Shown: piece by piece, positions 26,590 to 37,924 of the stretch
Numbering within the stretch: the stretch's first letter is position 1
Layout: the number at the start of each line of letters is the position of its first letter
NCBI GenBank assembly: GCA_016125335.1
Contig: WGLY01000026.1
Span: 26,130 to 90,129 of the forward strand
Source: Frankiales bacterium
Lineage (GTDB): Bacteria; Actinomycetota; Actinomycetes; S36-B12; CAIYMF01
Length of the DNA stretch: 64,000 nucleotides
Direction: 5' to 3'
Notes under the pieces: generated by a model
Seen by the model: the letters and a program-made list of their open reading frames with translations, nothing else
Told to the model about the DNA's origin: nothing
The model's database searches: none
Program-made: the position numbers and the translations under genes

Positions 26590-27342
26590 TCACGACCCGG
26601 CCCTCGCGGCGTCGGGGATCGTGGCGCGCAGCCCGGCGACGCAGGCGACCGCGAAGGCAGCCACGCACAGGACGACGAGCGGGAGCGCGAGGTCGCCCCC
26701 CGGCCACACGACGCCGGCGCCCTCGGCCCCCCAGAAGATGCCGAACGAGGTGAGCATCACGCCCACGACGCCCTTGAGCACGTTCTCCGGGACCGCAGCG
26801 AGCGGGCCACGCACGACGAAGCCGACCGCGACCACGACCGCCACCGCCGCCAGCGCGCTCACGGCGGCCAGCGGCACGTTCGCCGCAGTGGCGCCGAACG
26901 TCAGGACGATGAAGACCACCTCGAGCCCCTCGAGGAACACGCCCTTGAACGCGACGGTGAAGGCGTAGGCGTCGAAGCCGTGCGGGTCGGCAGGGGCGTG
27001 CTCGCGCGCCTCCGCCGCCTCGCGGGCGAAGATCGCCACCTCGTCGTGCACCGCCTTGAGGCCGGACGCGCGCAGGATCGCCTTGCGCAGCCACTGGAGC
27101 CCGAACACCAGCAGCAGCGCGCCGACGACGAGGCGCAGGGCGTCCAGGGGCACCGCGACCAGGCCCGGCCCCACCACCGCGACCAGCAGGGCCAGCGCCC
27201 CGAACGCGGCTGCGACGGCGAGGGTCACCGACCGCCATCCCCGGGTGACGCCGACCGCGAGCACGATCGTCAGGGCCTCGACGGACTCCACGGCCGAGGC
27301 GAGGAACGTCGACCCCGCCAGTGCCACCCCGCCGCTGCCCAC
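26590..27342 (-). CDS. FTR1/COG4280-like integral membrane protein
   Basis: A 250-residue, roughly seven-helix membrane protein. Two symmetric motifs, ESVEALTIVLAVGVTRGW and FLEGLEVVFIVLTFG, each place a glutamate pair in a membrane helix as in FTR1-like permeases and the COG4280 family. A metal or ion transport role is suggested but not shown. GTG start at 27340-27342 is chosen, with weak ribosome-binding sequence. Probably co-transcribed with the small membrane protein downstream. Confidence 0.7.
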   Translation of the reverse strand: MGSGGVALAGSTFLASAVESVEALTIVLAVGVTRGWRSVTLAVAAAFGALALLVAVVGPGLVAVPLDALRLVVGALLLVFGLQWLRKAILRASGLKAVHDEVAIFAREAAEAREHAPADPHGFDAYAFTVAFKGVFLEGLEVVFIVLTFGATAANVPLAAVSALAAVAVVVAVGFVVRGPLAAVPENVLKGVVGVMLTSFGIFWGAEGAGVVWPGGDLALPLVVLCVAAFAVACVAGLRATIPDAARAGS

Positions 27343-27446
27343 CCCGCCAGCATGTCACCGCCCGCAGGGACCGCCGGCTCCGGCCTCGCACCCGGGCGGC
27401 CGGAGTCCCGGGACATCGTGGGGAGCTTCGCCGCAGCTCACGAGAG

Positions 27447-27519
27447 AGCCGACGGGGGGACTCGAACCCCCAACCACCTGTTTACAAGACAGGTGCGCTG
27501 CCAGTTGCGCCACGTCGGC
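27447..27519 (-). tRNA. tRNA-Thr (anticodon UGU)
   Basis: Reads on the minus strand from GCCGACG to CGTCGGC, closing a 7-bp acceptor stem, with D arm GCGC/GCGC, anticodon stem CCTGT/ACAGG around loop CTTGTAA (anticodon TGT at 27484-27486), and T arm GGGGG-TTCGAGT-CCCCC. No CCA is encoded. It reads Thr ACA codons, a rare class in this GC-rich genome. Confidence 0.95.
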
Positions 27520-27798
27520 CGCGCACCTCGCGGCGCGTCGTCGCGATCCTACGGTCCGGGCGGGCACCCCCTCGCGTGAGCCGGGACGCACCGTGACCGC
27601 GAGGTGACCACGCGCGAGCGGCACCCCCCAATTTCCGGCGATGACACGGACTTCCGGCCCTCCCATGCTGGTCGCGGAGCCCCGCACGATCGGCGTGGCC
27701 GCCGGCCGGCGTCGGAGTCACCGGATGGTCACCCGCTCGTCGCCCGGCGTCCGTCCGTCGTACGCCGTCCGTACCCGCACGCACGGAGGGATGGGCCC

Positions 27799-29406
27799 GT
27801 GCCCCCCCGCGCCCGCCGCCCGGTGCTCGCCGCCGCCCTGTGCGCGCTGGTGCTCTCGGTCGTGGCGGGCCCGGCGTACGCCGACGCCACGCCCACCCCG
27901 ACGGACTCCGCCACGCCGTCCGGCTCGGGCACGAGCACCCCGGACCCGACCGGCTCGGCCGGCGCCGGCCCCACCGACCCCGCGGTCCCCTCGCCCAGCG
28001 ACACCCCGACCGGATCGCCCGCCCCCACCGACTCCGCCGCGCCCACCGACCTGCCGACGGCCGACCCCTCGGCGCCGACGGACACGGCCACCCCCTGGGG
28101 CCCCGACGCCGGGACCCCGGTGTGGGGCACGCCGGACCCGACCGCCACGGGACCGCAGCCCCAGGCCGCGCCCTCGCCCACGCTGGCGCCGCAGCCGCCC
28201 AACGACGGGATCGGCCCGGACCTCGGCCAGTACGACGAGTACTTCACCCTCACCGAGCTGCGCGACACCGCCGCGCGTCAGCTCCCGGCCCAGGTCGCGG
28301 CCGCCGAGAAGGCCGCCGCGGGCGTGTCCGGCCTGCTCGCCCAGCGCGCGGCCGCCGACGCCGCGGTGTGGCTCGACACGGCGCAGGCGGCGCAGGCGCA
28401 GAGCAGCGCGGACGACGTCGTGCGCGACCTCTACCAGCAGGGCGACGGCGGCCTCGGCGCGATCGGCACCGTGGTCACCGGCGGCCCCGAGGCGTTCCTG
28501 GCGCGCCTGGACACCGTCCGCACCCTGCGCGACACCGCCTCCGGCATCGTGAGCGCGTCGCTCACCGCGCGCACGAACCTCGCGCTGGCGGTGGCGCGGC
28601 GCGACGCCCTCGACCTCCAGCTCGCCGAGGCGAGGACGGCCTCCGCCGACGCCGACGCCGCGCTGGCCGTCACCCGCGCGAGCGTCGCCGCGCTGGACGC
28701 CCAGCTGAAGGCGCTCGCCGTCGCCCCGCCGCAGGTCGCCGTCGGGCCGGACGGCTGCCCCACGACGGAGGTGCCGGGCACCCTGCGCGACGGGTCCGAG
28801 GCGATCGGCGTCCACGAGCTGTGCGCCAAGGCCGTGCGCCAGGCCGCCACACCGCAGGCCGCGCTCGCCATCACGTGGGCCTTCCAGCACCTCGGCGCGG
28901 CCTACGCCTGCGGCGGCACCGGTCGACTGCTGCCCTTCCGCGCCGACTGCTCGTCGTTCGTCTCCCGCGCCTTCCACGAGGGGGCGGGGCTCGGCACCGC
29001 CGGCCCCGGCTGGGCGCCCTCGACGCGGAACATGGTCCCGTGGGACGGCGTCGCGCTCGACCCGCACTACGCCGAGGTGGCGCCCGACGCCCTGCGCCCG
29101 GGCGACCTGGTGCTCTACGACACCTGCCCCGACGGCTCGTGCCCCTACAAGCACGTCGTGATGTACCTCGGCTCGCCGGACCACGGCGCCACGCAGTGGA
29201 TGGTGCACACCAACGCCTGCGGCGACGTCGCGAAGGTGGAGGTGTTCTGGGGCTTCCCCGCCGACGGCGGCCACCCGTTCCTGGTCGCGCGCCGCGTGGT
29301 GCCCGTGCCCGGAGAGCAGGTCGTGGTCCCCACCGCCGAGCAGGCCCGCGCCACCCTGGCCGCCGCCGGCGCGCCGACCCCGGTCGCATCGCCCGCGGGG
29401 GGCTGA
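27799..29406 (+). CDS. Secreted NlpC/P60 cell-wall peptidase (RipA-like)
   Basis: A 535-residue exported protein that should cleave peptidoglycan stem peptides. Signal peptide to about 30 (ALCALVLSVVAGPAYA), then a Pro/Thr/Ser-rich low-complexity stretch to about 135, an Ala-rich coiled coil (about 145-310), and a C-terminal NlpC/P60 domain. Catalytic Cys384 is in FRADCSSFVSRAF and His452 in YKHVVMYLG. The coiled-coil plus NlpC/P60 layout is that of RipA-type hydrolases used in daughter-cell separation. GTG at 27799 has GGAGGG 8 bases upstream, and a longer open frame upstream lacks signal sequence. Confidence 0.88.
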   Translation: MPPRARRPVLAAALCALVLSVVAGPAYADATPTPTDSATPSGSGTSTPDPTGSAGAGPTDPAVPSPSDTPTGSPAPTDSAAPTDLPTADPSAPTDTATPWGPDAGTPVWGTPDPTATGPQPQAAPSPTLAPQPPNDGIGPDLGQYDEYFTLTELRDTAARQLPAQVAAAEKAAAGVSGLLAQRAAADAAVWLDTAQAAQAQSSADDVVRDLYQQGDGGLGAIGTVVTGGPEAFLARLDTVRTLRDTASGIVSASLTARTNLALAVARRDALDLQLAEARTASADADAALAVTRASVAALDAQLKALAVAPPQVAVGPDGCPTTEVPGTLRDGSEAIGVHELCAKAVRQAATPQAALAITWAFQHLGAAYACGGTGRLLPFRADCSSFVSRAFHEGAGLGTAGPGWAPSTRNMVPWDGVALDPHYAEVAPDALRPGDLVLYDTCPDGSCPYKHVVMYLGSPDHGATQWMVHTNACGDVAKVEVFWGFPADGGHPFLVARRVVPVPGEQVVVPTAEQARATLAAAGAPTPVASPAGG

Positions 29407-29450
29407 CCGACCCGGCGGCGCGGTCCGCCCTCCCCTGGCAGGGTGGACGC

Positions 29451-30719
29451 ATGGACCTCGATCGTTCCTACGCCGAGTCCCTCGACGCCGCCGACCCGCT
29501 GGCCGCGTTCCGCAGCCGCTTCGAGATCCCCGACGAGGCGCTGGTCTACCTCGACGGCAACTCGCTGGGCCGGGCTCCCGCGGCCACCGCGGCCCGGCTG
29601 GAGCAGGTGGTGCACGAGCAGTGGGCCGACCGCCTCATCCGCTCGTGGGGCGAGGGCTGGATGGACCTGCCCCTTCAGGTGGGCGACCGCCTCGGCACCG
29701 CGCTGCTCGGGGCCGCGCCCGGCGAGACCGTCGTGTGCGACACGGTCACAGTCAACCTCTACAAGCTCCTGCACGCCGCCTTCGACCTGCGCCCCGGCCG
29801 CACGACCGTCGTCGTGCACCGCGGCGAGTTCCCCACCGATCGCTACGTCGCCACCGAGGTGGCCCGCCAGCGCGGCGGGTCGGTGCGCTGGTTCGGGCCG
29901 ATGGAGCCCGGCTCGCCCGGGCAGGTCGAGCCGGTCCTGGCGCCCGAGGTGGCCTCGGTGCTGCACGACGACGTCGCCGTGGTGCTGCTCTCCGCCATCG
30001 ACTACCGGTCCGGCGCCATCGCCGACCTGCCCGGCATCACCCGCGCCGTGCAGGACGCCGGCGCGCTCATGCTCTGGGACTGCTCGCACGCCGCGGGATC
30101 GGTGGCCCTCGACCTGCCCGGCATCGGCGCGGACCTCGCCGTCGGCTGCTCGTACAAGTACCTCAACGGCGGGCCCGGCGCCCCGGCGTGGATCTGGGCC
30201 CGCACCGTGCACCACGCGGCGCTGGCCAACCCGGTGCCCGGGTGGATGGGCCACGACGACGTCTTCGCCATGGGCCCCGAGTACGTCCCTGCAGGCGGGG
30301 TGCGCCGGTTCCTCACCGGCACCCCGTCGCCGCTGGCGCTGGCCGGCGTGGACGTCGGCGTCGGCCTGCTCGCCGAGGCCGGGATGGACGCCGTGCGCAC
30401 CAAGTCCGTGGCGCTCACGACCTACGCCGTCGACCTCGCCGACGCCTGGCTCGCCGGGCTCGGGGTCACCCTCGCCTCGCCGCGCGACCCGGCCTGGCGC
30501 GGCTCGCACGTGACCCTGCGCCACCCGGAGGCGGCGGCCCTCACCCAGGCGCTCACGGACCGCGGCGTCGTGCCCGACTTCCGTTATCCGGACGGCATCC
30601 GCATCGGGCTGGCCCCGCTGACCACGAGGTTCACCGACGTCCACGACGGGCTGGCGGCCCTCCGCGCCCTGATCACGGCGCTGCCGCCAGCGGACGCGGG
30701 AGCGCTCCCGGGGGTGTGA
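29451..30719 (+). CDS. kynU: Kynureninase
   Basis: A 422-residue PLP enzyme (fold type I) that cleaves kynurenine to anthranilate and alanine in tryptophan breakdown. Motifs are VYLDGNSLGRAP at the N-terminus, FPTDRYVA, WDCSHAAGS, and the PLP lysine Lys236 in CSYKYLNGGPGAPAW. Length is normal. GGTGG precedes ATG 29451. No other kynurenine-pathway gene is in the window, so it may serve salvage or a pathway encoded elsewhere. Confidence 0.93.
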   Translation: MDLDRSYAESLDAADPLAAFRSRFEIPDEALVYLDGNSLGRAPAATAARLEQVVHEQWADRLIRSWGEGWMDLPLQVGDRLGTALLGAAPGETVVCDTVTVNLYKLLHAAFDLRPGRTTVVVHRGEFPTDRYVATEVARQRGGSVRWFGPMEPGSPGQVEPVLAPEVASVLHDDVAVVLLSAIDYRSGAIADLPGITRAVQDAGALMLWDCSHAAGSVALDLPGIGADLAVGCSYKYLNGGPGAPAWIWARTVHHAALANPVPGWMGHDDVFAMGPEYVPAGGVRRFLTGTPSPLALAGVDVGVGLLAEAGMDAVRTKSVALTTYAVDLADAWLAGLGVTLASPRDPAWRGSHVTLRHPEAAALTQALTDRGVVPDFRYPDGIRIGLAPLTTRFTDVHDGLAALRALITALPPADAGALPGV

Positions 30720-30791
30720 CGAACCGCACGTCCGAGCGGGCCGGCCGGACGCGAGGTTTCATCCGTAACAATTCGCTCGTACGGTCGTGGC

Positions 30792-32242
<1,451 letters not shown>

Positions 32243-32246
<4 letters not shown>

Positions 32247-33019
32247 CGGTCGTCGACGACGCCCTCGGCACCGCGCTCGCCTCGGCGGCCGCGGCCGGCC
32301 GGCTCCTCGTCGCCGTGGACTTCGACGGCACCCTCGCGCCGATCGTTGCCGACCCCGAGGCCGCCCGCGCGCTGCCCGGCGGCCTCGAGGCGCTGGAGGA
32401 GCTCGCGACCCTCGACGGCACCACCGTGGTGCTCGTCTCCGGCCGCTCGCGCGACGCCCTGGCCCGGCTGGCCCCGACGTCGGCCTCGGTGCGCACCATC
32501 GGCAGCCACGGCGCCGAGTCCGACGCGTTCGTCCTCTCCCCGCGCGACGAGGACCGCCTGCGCACCGTGCTCGCGGCCGTCCACGCCGTGGCCGACGGCG
32601 TCGCGGGCGTGCTGCTCGAGCGGAAGCCCGCGGGGATCGCGGTGCACGTGCGCAACGCGTCGCGCGACGACGCGGCGCGCGTGAGCCGTGCGGTGCTCGA
32701 CGGCCCGGCGACCCTCGAGGGCGTGCACGTCACCCGGGGCAAGGAGGTCGTCGAGCTCTCGGTGCTCGACGCCACCAAGGGCGCCGCGGTCGACGCGCTG
32801 CGCGCGGCGGTGTCGGCGGACCGCGTGCTGTACCTCGGCGACGACGTCACCGACGAGACCGTGTTCGGCGCGCTCGGTCCCGACGACGTCGGCGTGAAGG
32901 TGGGCGACGGCCCGAGCGCCGCCTCGCACCGCGTCGCAGGGCCCGAGGACGTCGTGCGCCTGCTGCAGCGGCTGCTCGCCGACCGCCGCGCGACGTCGGA
33001 GCGAGGGGGAGCCGCATGA
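32243..33019 (+). CDS. otsB: Trehalose-6-phosphate phosphatase
   Basis: A 258-residue HAD-family phosphatase completing OtsAB trehalose synthesis. Motif I is [10 protein letters not shown] (nucleophile Asp and acid Asp), motif II-type VLVSGRS, the substrate-cap region, and [12 protein letters not shown] for Mg binding. GTG at 32243 overlaps the otsA stop. Size fits the short bacterial OtsB form. Confidence 0.93.
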
Positions 33020-33080
33020 CCGCGACGCGCCGGACGAACGGACGACCACGACCGCTACGCGGTGCTGCCACACTCGTGAC

Positions 33081-35267
33081 GTGCCCGAGCCCGACTCGCC
33101 CACGACGGTCATGAGCGGCGGTCCTGCCACCTCGCGCCCCTCCCGGGCGTCGAGCCGGCCTGTCACGAGCCGGGTGCGGCCGCCGGACACCGAGGAGCTC
33201 ATCGGCCGCGGCGAGCCGGTCGCGGCCAACCCCGACTACGTCGCGTGGCTGGTGTCGGAGTCGATGCTCGGCGACGCCGTCGAGACCGGCCGGCAGCTCA
33301 CCGGCCACGGCGCCATGTGGCAGAACGCCTTCGCGCGGCCGGACCCGCAGGCCGCGGTCCGCACCGCGTCGGTCTGGTACACGTCGTACCCGACCTCGCT
33401 CATCAACGCCCCGGCGCAGTCGTTCCTCGGCACGCTCTCCGACCCCGAGCTGTGGCGCGCGTTCGCCTCCATCGGCATCCAGGGCGTGCACACCGGCCCG
33501 CTCAAGCGGGCCGGCGGCATCACCGGCTGGGAGCACACGCCCACCATCGACGGGCACTTCGACCGGATCAGCACGCACATCGACCACGCGTTCGGGTCCT
33601 CCGACGAGTTCCGGGTGCTGTGCGCCACCGCCGCGGCCCACAGCGGCACCGTGATCGACGACGTCGTGCCCGGCCACACCGGCAAGGGCGCCGACTTCCG
33701 GCTCGCGGAGTTCAACTACGGCGACTACCCGGGCATCTACCACATGGTGCTCGTCGACCCCCAGGACTGGGACCTGCTGCCGGAGGTGCCCGAGGGTCGC
33801 GACTCGGTCAACCTCGACGTCGTCTCCGAGCGCGCGCTGGCCGACGCCGGCTACATCGTCGGCCCGATGCAGCGCGTGCTGTTCTGGCAGCCCGGGGTCA
33901 AGGACACCAACTGGGCCGCCACCCCGCCCGTTCTCGGCGTCGACGGCGTCGAGCGCCGCTGGGTGTACCTGCACTACTTCAAGGAGGGCCAGCCCTCCAT
34001 CAACTGGATCGACCCGTCGTTCGCCGGCCCGCGGCTCGTGCTGGGCGACGCGCTGCACTCGCTGACCGACCTCGGCTCCGGCGGGCTGCGCCTGGACGCG
34101 AACGGCTTCCTGGGCATCGAGCGCCGCCCCGGCTTCACCGCATGGTCCGAGGACCACCCGCTCTCCGGCGCCGCCAACCACCTCGTCGCGAGCATGGTGC
34201 GCAAGGTGGGCGGGTTCACCTTCCAGGAGCTCAACCTGTCGATGGACGCCATCAAGGCGACCGCCGACTCCGGGCCGGACCTCTCCTACGACTTCGTCGC
34301 CCGCCCGGCGTACCACCACGCGCTGCTGCACGGCGACGCCGAGTTCCTCAAGATCGTGATGCGCGAGAGCCTGCGCATCGGCATCGACAACGGCGCCCTG
34401 GTGCACGCCCTCCAGAACCACGACGAGCTCACCTACGAGCTCGTGCACTTCACCGACACGCACTCCGACGACCACTTCACCTGGCACGGGCGCAGCATCA
34501 CCGGCGGCGAGCTCGCCGACATCGTCCGGGCCGAGCTGCGCGCCGCCCTCACCGGCCCGGAGCGCCCGTACAACCACCTGTTCACCACCAACGGCATCGC
34601 CTGCACGTCGGCGAGCGTGGCCGCGGCAGCCCTCGGCGTCACCGACCTCGACACCATCGACGAGGACATGACCGAGCGGATCCGGCGCGCGCACGTCCTC
34701 ATGGCCATGTTCAACGCCTGGCAGCCCGGAGTGTTCGCGCTCTCCGGGTGGGACCTCGTCGGCATGCTGCCGCTGCCGCTCGAGGACGTCTCGCACCTCA
34801 GCGACGACGGCGACACCCGCTGGATCAACCGCGGCGCGCACGACCTCATGGGCGTCGACCCGTCGGCGAAGCAGTCCGAGTCCGGCGTGCCCCGCGGCCG
34901 CGCCCTCTACGGAACGCTGCCCGAGCAGCTCATCGACCCGGACTCCTTCGTCAACCGGCTGCGCGGCGTGCTCGCCCTCCGGGCCCGGCTCGGCATCGCC
35001 GAGGCGACCCTGCTCGAGGTGCCCGACCTCGAGCACCCGGGGCTGTTCGCCATGGTGATGCGCCTGCCCGACGGCGCGATCGCGGCCGCGGTGCTGAACT
35101 TCTCCGACGAGCCCGTTGTGGAGACCGAGGTGATGACCGAGTACGCCGTGCCCGGCGCCGAGGTCGTCGACCTGGGCAACGACACCGTGCTCGGCGAGGT
35201 GGCCGAGGACCGCGCCGTGCAGGTGCTGCTCGGCGCCCACGACGCCCGCGTGCTGCACATCGGCTGA
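33081..35267 (+). CDS. TreS-like GH13 glucosidase/isomerase, atypical N-terminus
   Basis: A 728-residue alpha-amylase-family protein. Predicted catalytic residues are Asp339 in GLRLDANGF (nucleophile), Glu383 in FTFQELN (acid/base) and Asp448 in NHDE. The C-terminal part resembles trehalose synthase (maltose alpha-glucosyltransferase), and the place after otsAB supports trehalose/maltose conversion. The N-terminal barrel entry is unlike classical TreS: instead of the usual WYKDAVFYEV start it has [19 protein letters not shown] and [13 protein letters not shown], so the substrate could differ. GTG 33081 is used; ATG 33111 is an equally weak alternative, neither with a ribosome-binding site. 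No maltokinase fusion. Confidence 0.8.
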   Translation: MPEPDSPTTVMSGGPATSRPSRASSRPVTSRVRPPDTEELIGRGEPVAANPDYVAWLVSESMLGDAVETGRQLTGHGAMWQNAFARPDPQAAVRTASVWYTSYPTSLINAPAQSFLGTLSDPELWRAFASIGIQGVHTGPLKRAGGITGWEHTPTIDGHFDRISTHIDHAFGSSDEFRVLCATAAAHSGTVIDDVVPGHTGKGADFRLAEFNYGDYPGIYHMVLVDPQDWDLLPEVPEGRDSVNLDVVSERALADAGYIVGPMQRVLFWQPGVKDTNWAATPPVLGVDGVERRWVYLHYFKEGQPSINWIDPSFAGPRLVLGDALHSLTDLGSGGLRLDANGFLGIERRPGFTAWSEDHPLSGAANHLVASMVRKVGGFTFQELNLSMDAIKATADSGPDLSYDFVARPAYHHALLHGDAEFLKIVMRESLRIGIDNGALVHALQNHDELTYELVHFTDTHSDDHFTWHGRSITGGELADIVRAELRAALTGPERPYNHLFTTNGIACTSASVAAAALGVTDLDTIDEDMTERIRRAHVLMAMFNAWQPGVFALSGWDLVGMLPLPLEDVSHLSDDGDTRWINRGAHDLMGVDPSAKQSESGVPRGRALYGTLPEQLIDPDSFVNRLRGVLALRARLGIAEATLLEVPDLEHPGLFAMVMRLPDGAIAAAVLNFSDEPVVETEVMTEYAVPGAEVVDLGNDTVLGEVAEDRAVQVLLGAHDARVLHIG

Positions 35268-35335
35268 GCCCGTCCCGCGCTGATGCGGGACCAACCTGAG
35301 ACACCGAATGCCTGTCCCGCGTGCGTGACAGCGGT

Positions 35336-35341
35336 TACGCT
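35336..35341 (+). promoter_or_regulatory. Possible -10 element upstream of the sugar-ABC ATPase gene
   Basis: TACGCT matches TANNNT and lies about 80 bases before the ATG, after the TreS-like gene stop and a 155-base gap. No clear -35 is seen, so this is a weak suggestion that the ATPase has its own promoter. Confidence 0.25.
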
Positions 35342-35422
35342 CGGCGAGCCGGGCACCCGTCCGGCGCCCCTGTCACAACGGATCGTCCGGCACGTTCCTG
35401 CCGGTGAAGGGTTGGCTCTGCC

Positions 35423-36532
35423 ATGGCTCCAGTCACGTTCGACAAGGCGTCCCGGATCTACCCGGGCACCACCAAGCCCGCGGTCGACGCGCTCGACCTC
35501 GCGATCGAGGACGGCGAGTTCCTCGTCCTCGTCGGTCCCTCCGGATGCGGCAAGTCCACCAGCCTGCGCATGCTCGCCGGGCTCGAGGACGTCAACATGG
35601 GGAAGATCTTCATCGGCGACCGCGACGTCACGATGCTGCCCCCCAAGGACCGCGACATCGCGATGGTGTTCCAGAACTACGCGCTCTACCCGCACATGTC
35701 CGTGGCGGAGAACATGGGCTTCGCGCTGAAGATCGCCGGCGTGAGCAAGGAGGACATCTCCTCCCGCGTCGCCGAGGCCGCGAAGATCCTCGACCTCACG
35801 CAGTACCTCGACCGCAAGCCCAAGGCGCTCTCCGGCGGCCAGCGCCAGCGCGTCGCCATGGGTCGCGCGATCGTCCGGAACCCGCAGGTGTTCCTCATGG
35901 ACGAGCCGCTGTCGAACCTCGACGCGAAGCTGCGCGTGCAGACCCGCACCCAGATCGCCTCGCTCCAGCGGCGCCTCGGCGTCACCACCGTGTACGTCAC
36001 GCACGACCAGGTCGAGGCCATGACCATGGGCGACCGGGTCGCGGTGCTCAAGGACGGCGTGCTCCAGCAGTGCGCCTCGCCGCGCGAGCTCTACGACCGC
36101 CCGAGCAACGTCTTTGTCGCCGGCTTCATCGGCTCGCCGGCCATGAACCTGCTCACCATCCCCCTCGCCGAGGGCGGCGCCACGATCGGCGGCCGGGTCG
36201 GCACCCCGCGGCTGATCCCGCTGAGCCCGGAGGTCTCGCGCAAGGCGGCCGAGGGCGGCACGGGGAAGGTCACCATCGGGTTCCGGCCGGAGGACCTGCG
36301 CATCGGCGAGGAGTCGGCGGGCTGGCCGCTCGAGGTGGACGTCGTCGAGAGCCTCGGCGCCGACGCCTACGTCTACGGCCACGTCGACGTGGGCGAGGAC
36401 GCCGGGCGTCAGGTGATCGTGCGCGCCGACGGCCGTGTGCCACCGCGCAAGGGCGAGCACATCTTCGTCGGGATCGTCCCCGACCACATGCACGCCTTCC
36501 ACTCCGTGACGGGCGAGCGCATCAGCGGCTGA
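35423..36532 (+). CDS. ugpC: Sugar ABC transporter ATP-binding protein (UgpC/MsiK family)
   Basis: A 369-residue ATPase with the CUT1-type OB-fold regulatory domain after the nucleotide-binding domain. Walker [10 protein letters not shown]-loop FQNYALYPHM, signature LSGGQRQR, Walker B FLMDEPLSNLDAKLR and H-loop VTHDQVEAM are complete. No permease or binding protein is nearby, which is the pattern of MsiK-type ATPases that serve several sugar importers. Transcribed with the trehalose genes and ended by a hairpin at 36548-36586. Confidence 0.93.
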   Translation: MAPVTFDKASRIYPGTTKPAVDALDLAIEDGEFLVLVGPSGCGKSTSLRMLAGLEDVNMGKIFIGDRDVTMLPPKDRDIAMVFQNYALYPHMSVAENMGFALKIAGVSKEDISSRVAEAAKILDLTQYLDRKPKALSGGQRQRVAMGRAIVRNPQVFLMDEPLSNLDAKLRVQTRTQIASLQRRLGVTTVYVTHDQVEAMTMGDRVAVLKDGVLQQCASPRELYDRPSNVFVAGFIGSPAMNLLTIPLAEGGATIGGRVGTPRLIPLSPEVSRKAAEGGTGKVTIGFRPEDLRIGEESAGWPLEVDVVESLGADAYVYGHVDVGEDAGRQVIVRADGRVPPRKGEHIFVGIVPDHMHAFHSVTGERISG

Positions 36533-36547
36533 CCCGTCCGACCACCG

Positions 36548-36586
36548 CGAGGAGGTGGCTGCGCTCACGGCGCGGCCACCTCCTCG
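36548..36586 (+). terminator. Hairpin terminator after the sugar ATPase gene
   Basis: Perfect 12-bp stem CGAGGAGGTGGC (36548-36559) with its complement at 36575-36586, 15-base loop. It lies 16 bases after the ugpC stop. No U-tract follows, as is common in actinobacteria. Confidence 0.65.
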
Positions 36587-36617
36587 GGCGTCGAGAGACC
36601 CGAGCCAGGAGGCCCCG

Positions 36618-37913
36618 ATGGCCCTGCGCGTGACGGCGGCGGCCGGCCGGCACGACCTGCTCTTCCTGCCGTGGGACGTGCCCCTGGAGGAGTGGCCGGA
36701 GTCGACCATCGTCGCCCTGCCCCGAGGCATCTCGCGCCACGTCGTGCGCTTCGTGCGCCTCGGCGGTGACGTCTTCGCCGTGAAGGAGACCGTCGAGCCG
36801 GTCGCGCAGCACGAGTACGACCTGCTCTTCGAGCTCGGGCGCCGCGACATCCCCTGCGTCGAGCCGGTCGGCATCGTGGCGGGGCGGACCAACCCGGACG
36901 GCGAGGACCTGCCGGCCGCGATCATCACCCGTCACCTCCAGTTCTCGCTGCCCTACCGCGCCCTGTTCTCCACCACGCTGCGGCCCGACACCGCCAACCG
37001 CCTCATCGACGCCCTGGCGGTGCTCATGGTGCGGCTGCACCTCGTGGGCTTCGCGTGGGGCGACTGCTCGCTGTCGAACGCGCTGTTCCGGCGCGACGCC
37101 GGAGCGTTCGCGGCCTACCTCGTCGACGCCGAGACCGGCGAGATCCACGACAACCTCAGCGCGGGCCAGCGCCTGTACGACCTCGAGACGGCCGAGCTCA
37201 ACCTCGGCGGCGAGATGCTCGACGTCGAGGCGTCGGGGCGGCTGCACCCGAGCATCGACCCGATCGCCATGGCGCGGCAGGTCCGCGAGCGCTACGAGTC
37301 GCTCTGGCACGAGATCTCCGCGCCGGAGACGATCGGCTACGGCGAGCGGCACCGCCTCGACGCGCGGGTGCGGCGACTCAACGACCTCGGCTTCGACGTC
37401 GCCGAGCTGTCCGTGGTGTCCGAGGAGGGCGGCACGACCGTGCGCGTGACGCCGAAGGTGGTCGACGTCGGCCACCACTCGCGCCGCCTGCTGCGCCTCA
37501 CCGGGCTCGACGTGGAGGAGAACCAGGCCCGGCGGCTGCTCAACGACCTCGACACCTACCGGGTGGAGCTCGGGCTCGACGCACCCGACGAGGAGGTCGT
37601 GGCCCACCGCTGGGTGGCCGAGGTGTTCGAGCCGGTCACCGGCCTCGTGCCCGCGGAGCTGCGCGGCAAGCTCGAGCCGGCGGAGATGTTCCACGAGGTG
37701 CTCGAGCACCGCTGGTTCATGGGCGAGCGGCTGCGTCGCGACGTGTCCCTCGACGAGGCGGCGCGCGACTACGTGGCGTCGGTGCTGAGCACCAAGCCGG
37801 ACGAGCGAGCCGTGCTCGGCCAGCGCCTGGGCACGCCGAGCGACCTCACCGGGCTACGGTTCGACGAGACCCAGCCGCTCGACCTCAGCGAGCTCGACCA
37901 GCTCGACGACTGA
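36618..37913 (+). CDS. DUF4032 protein, kinase-like fold
   Basis: A 431-residue cytoplasmic protein of the DUF4032 family, of unknown function. The N-terminal half looks kinase-like: VFAVKETVEPVAQHEYDLLFEL (VK lysine and a Glu helix), then WGDCSLSNALF and AYLVDAETGEIHDN in positions of the catalytic and metal loops. The catalytic-loop HRD equivalent is replaced by WGDCSLSN. ATG 36618 has CAGGAGG 5 bases upstream. It follows the sugar ATPase after a terminator and precedes the antiporter by 12 bases. Confidence 0.8.
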   Translation: MALRVTAAAGRHDLLFLPWDVPLEEWPESTIVALPRGISRHVVRFVRLGGDVFAVKETVEPVAQHEYDLLFELGRRDIPCVEPVGIVAGRTNPDGEDLPAAIITRHLQFSLPYRALFSTTLRPDTANRLIDALAVLMVRLHLVGFAWGDCSLSNALFRRDAGAFAAYLVDAETGEIHDNLSAGQRLYDLETAELNLGGEMLDVEASGRLHPSIDPIAMARQVRERYESLWHEISAPETIGYGERHRLDARVRRLNDLGFDVAELSVVSEEGGTTVRVTPKVVDVGHHSRRLLRLTGLDVEENQARRLLNDLDTYRVELGLDAPDEEVVAHRWVAEVFEPVTGLVPAELRGKLEPAEMFHEVLEHRWFMGERLRRDVSLDEAARDYVASVLSTKPDERAVLGQRLGTPSDLTGLRFDETQPLDLSELDQLDD

Positions 37914-37924
37914 CCGGACCCTCC

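Noticed and set aside
32847..35294. Minus-strand frame of 815 codons opposite the TreS-like gene
   Set aside because: Arg/Val/Gly/Asp-biased shadow of a gene with intact GH13 catalytic motifs.
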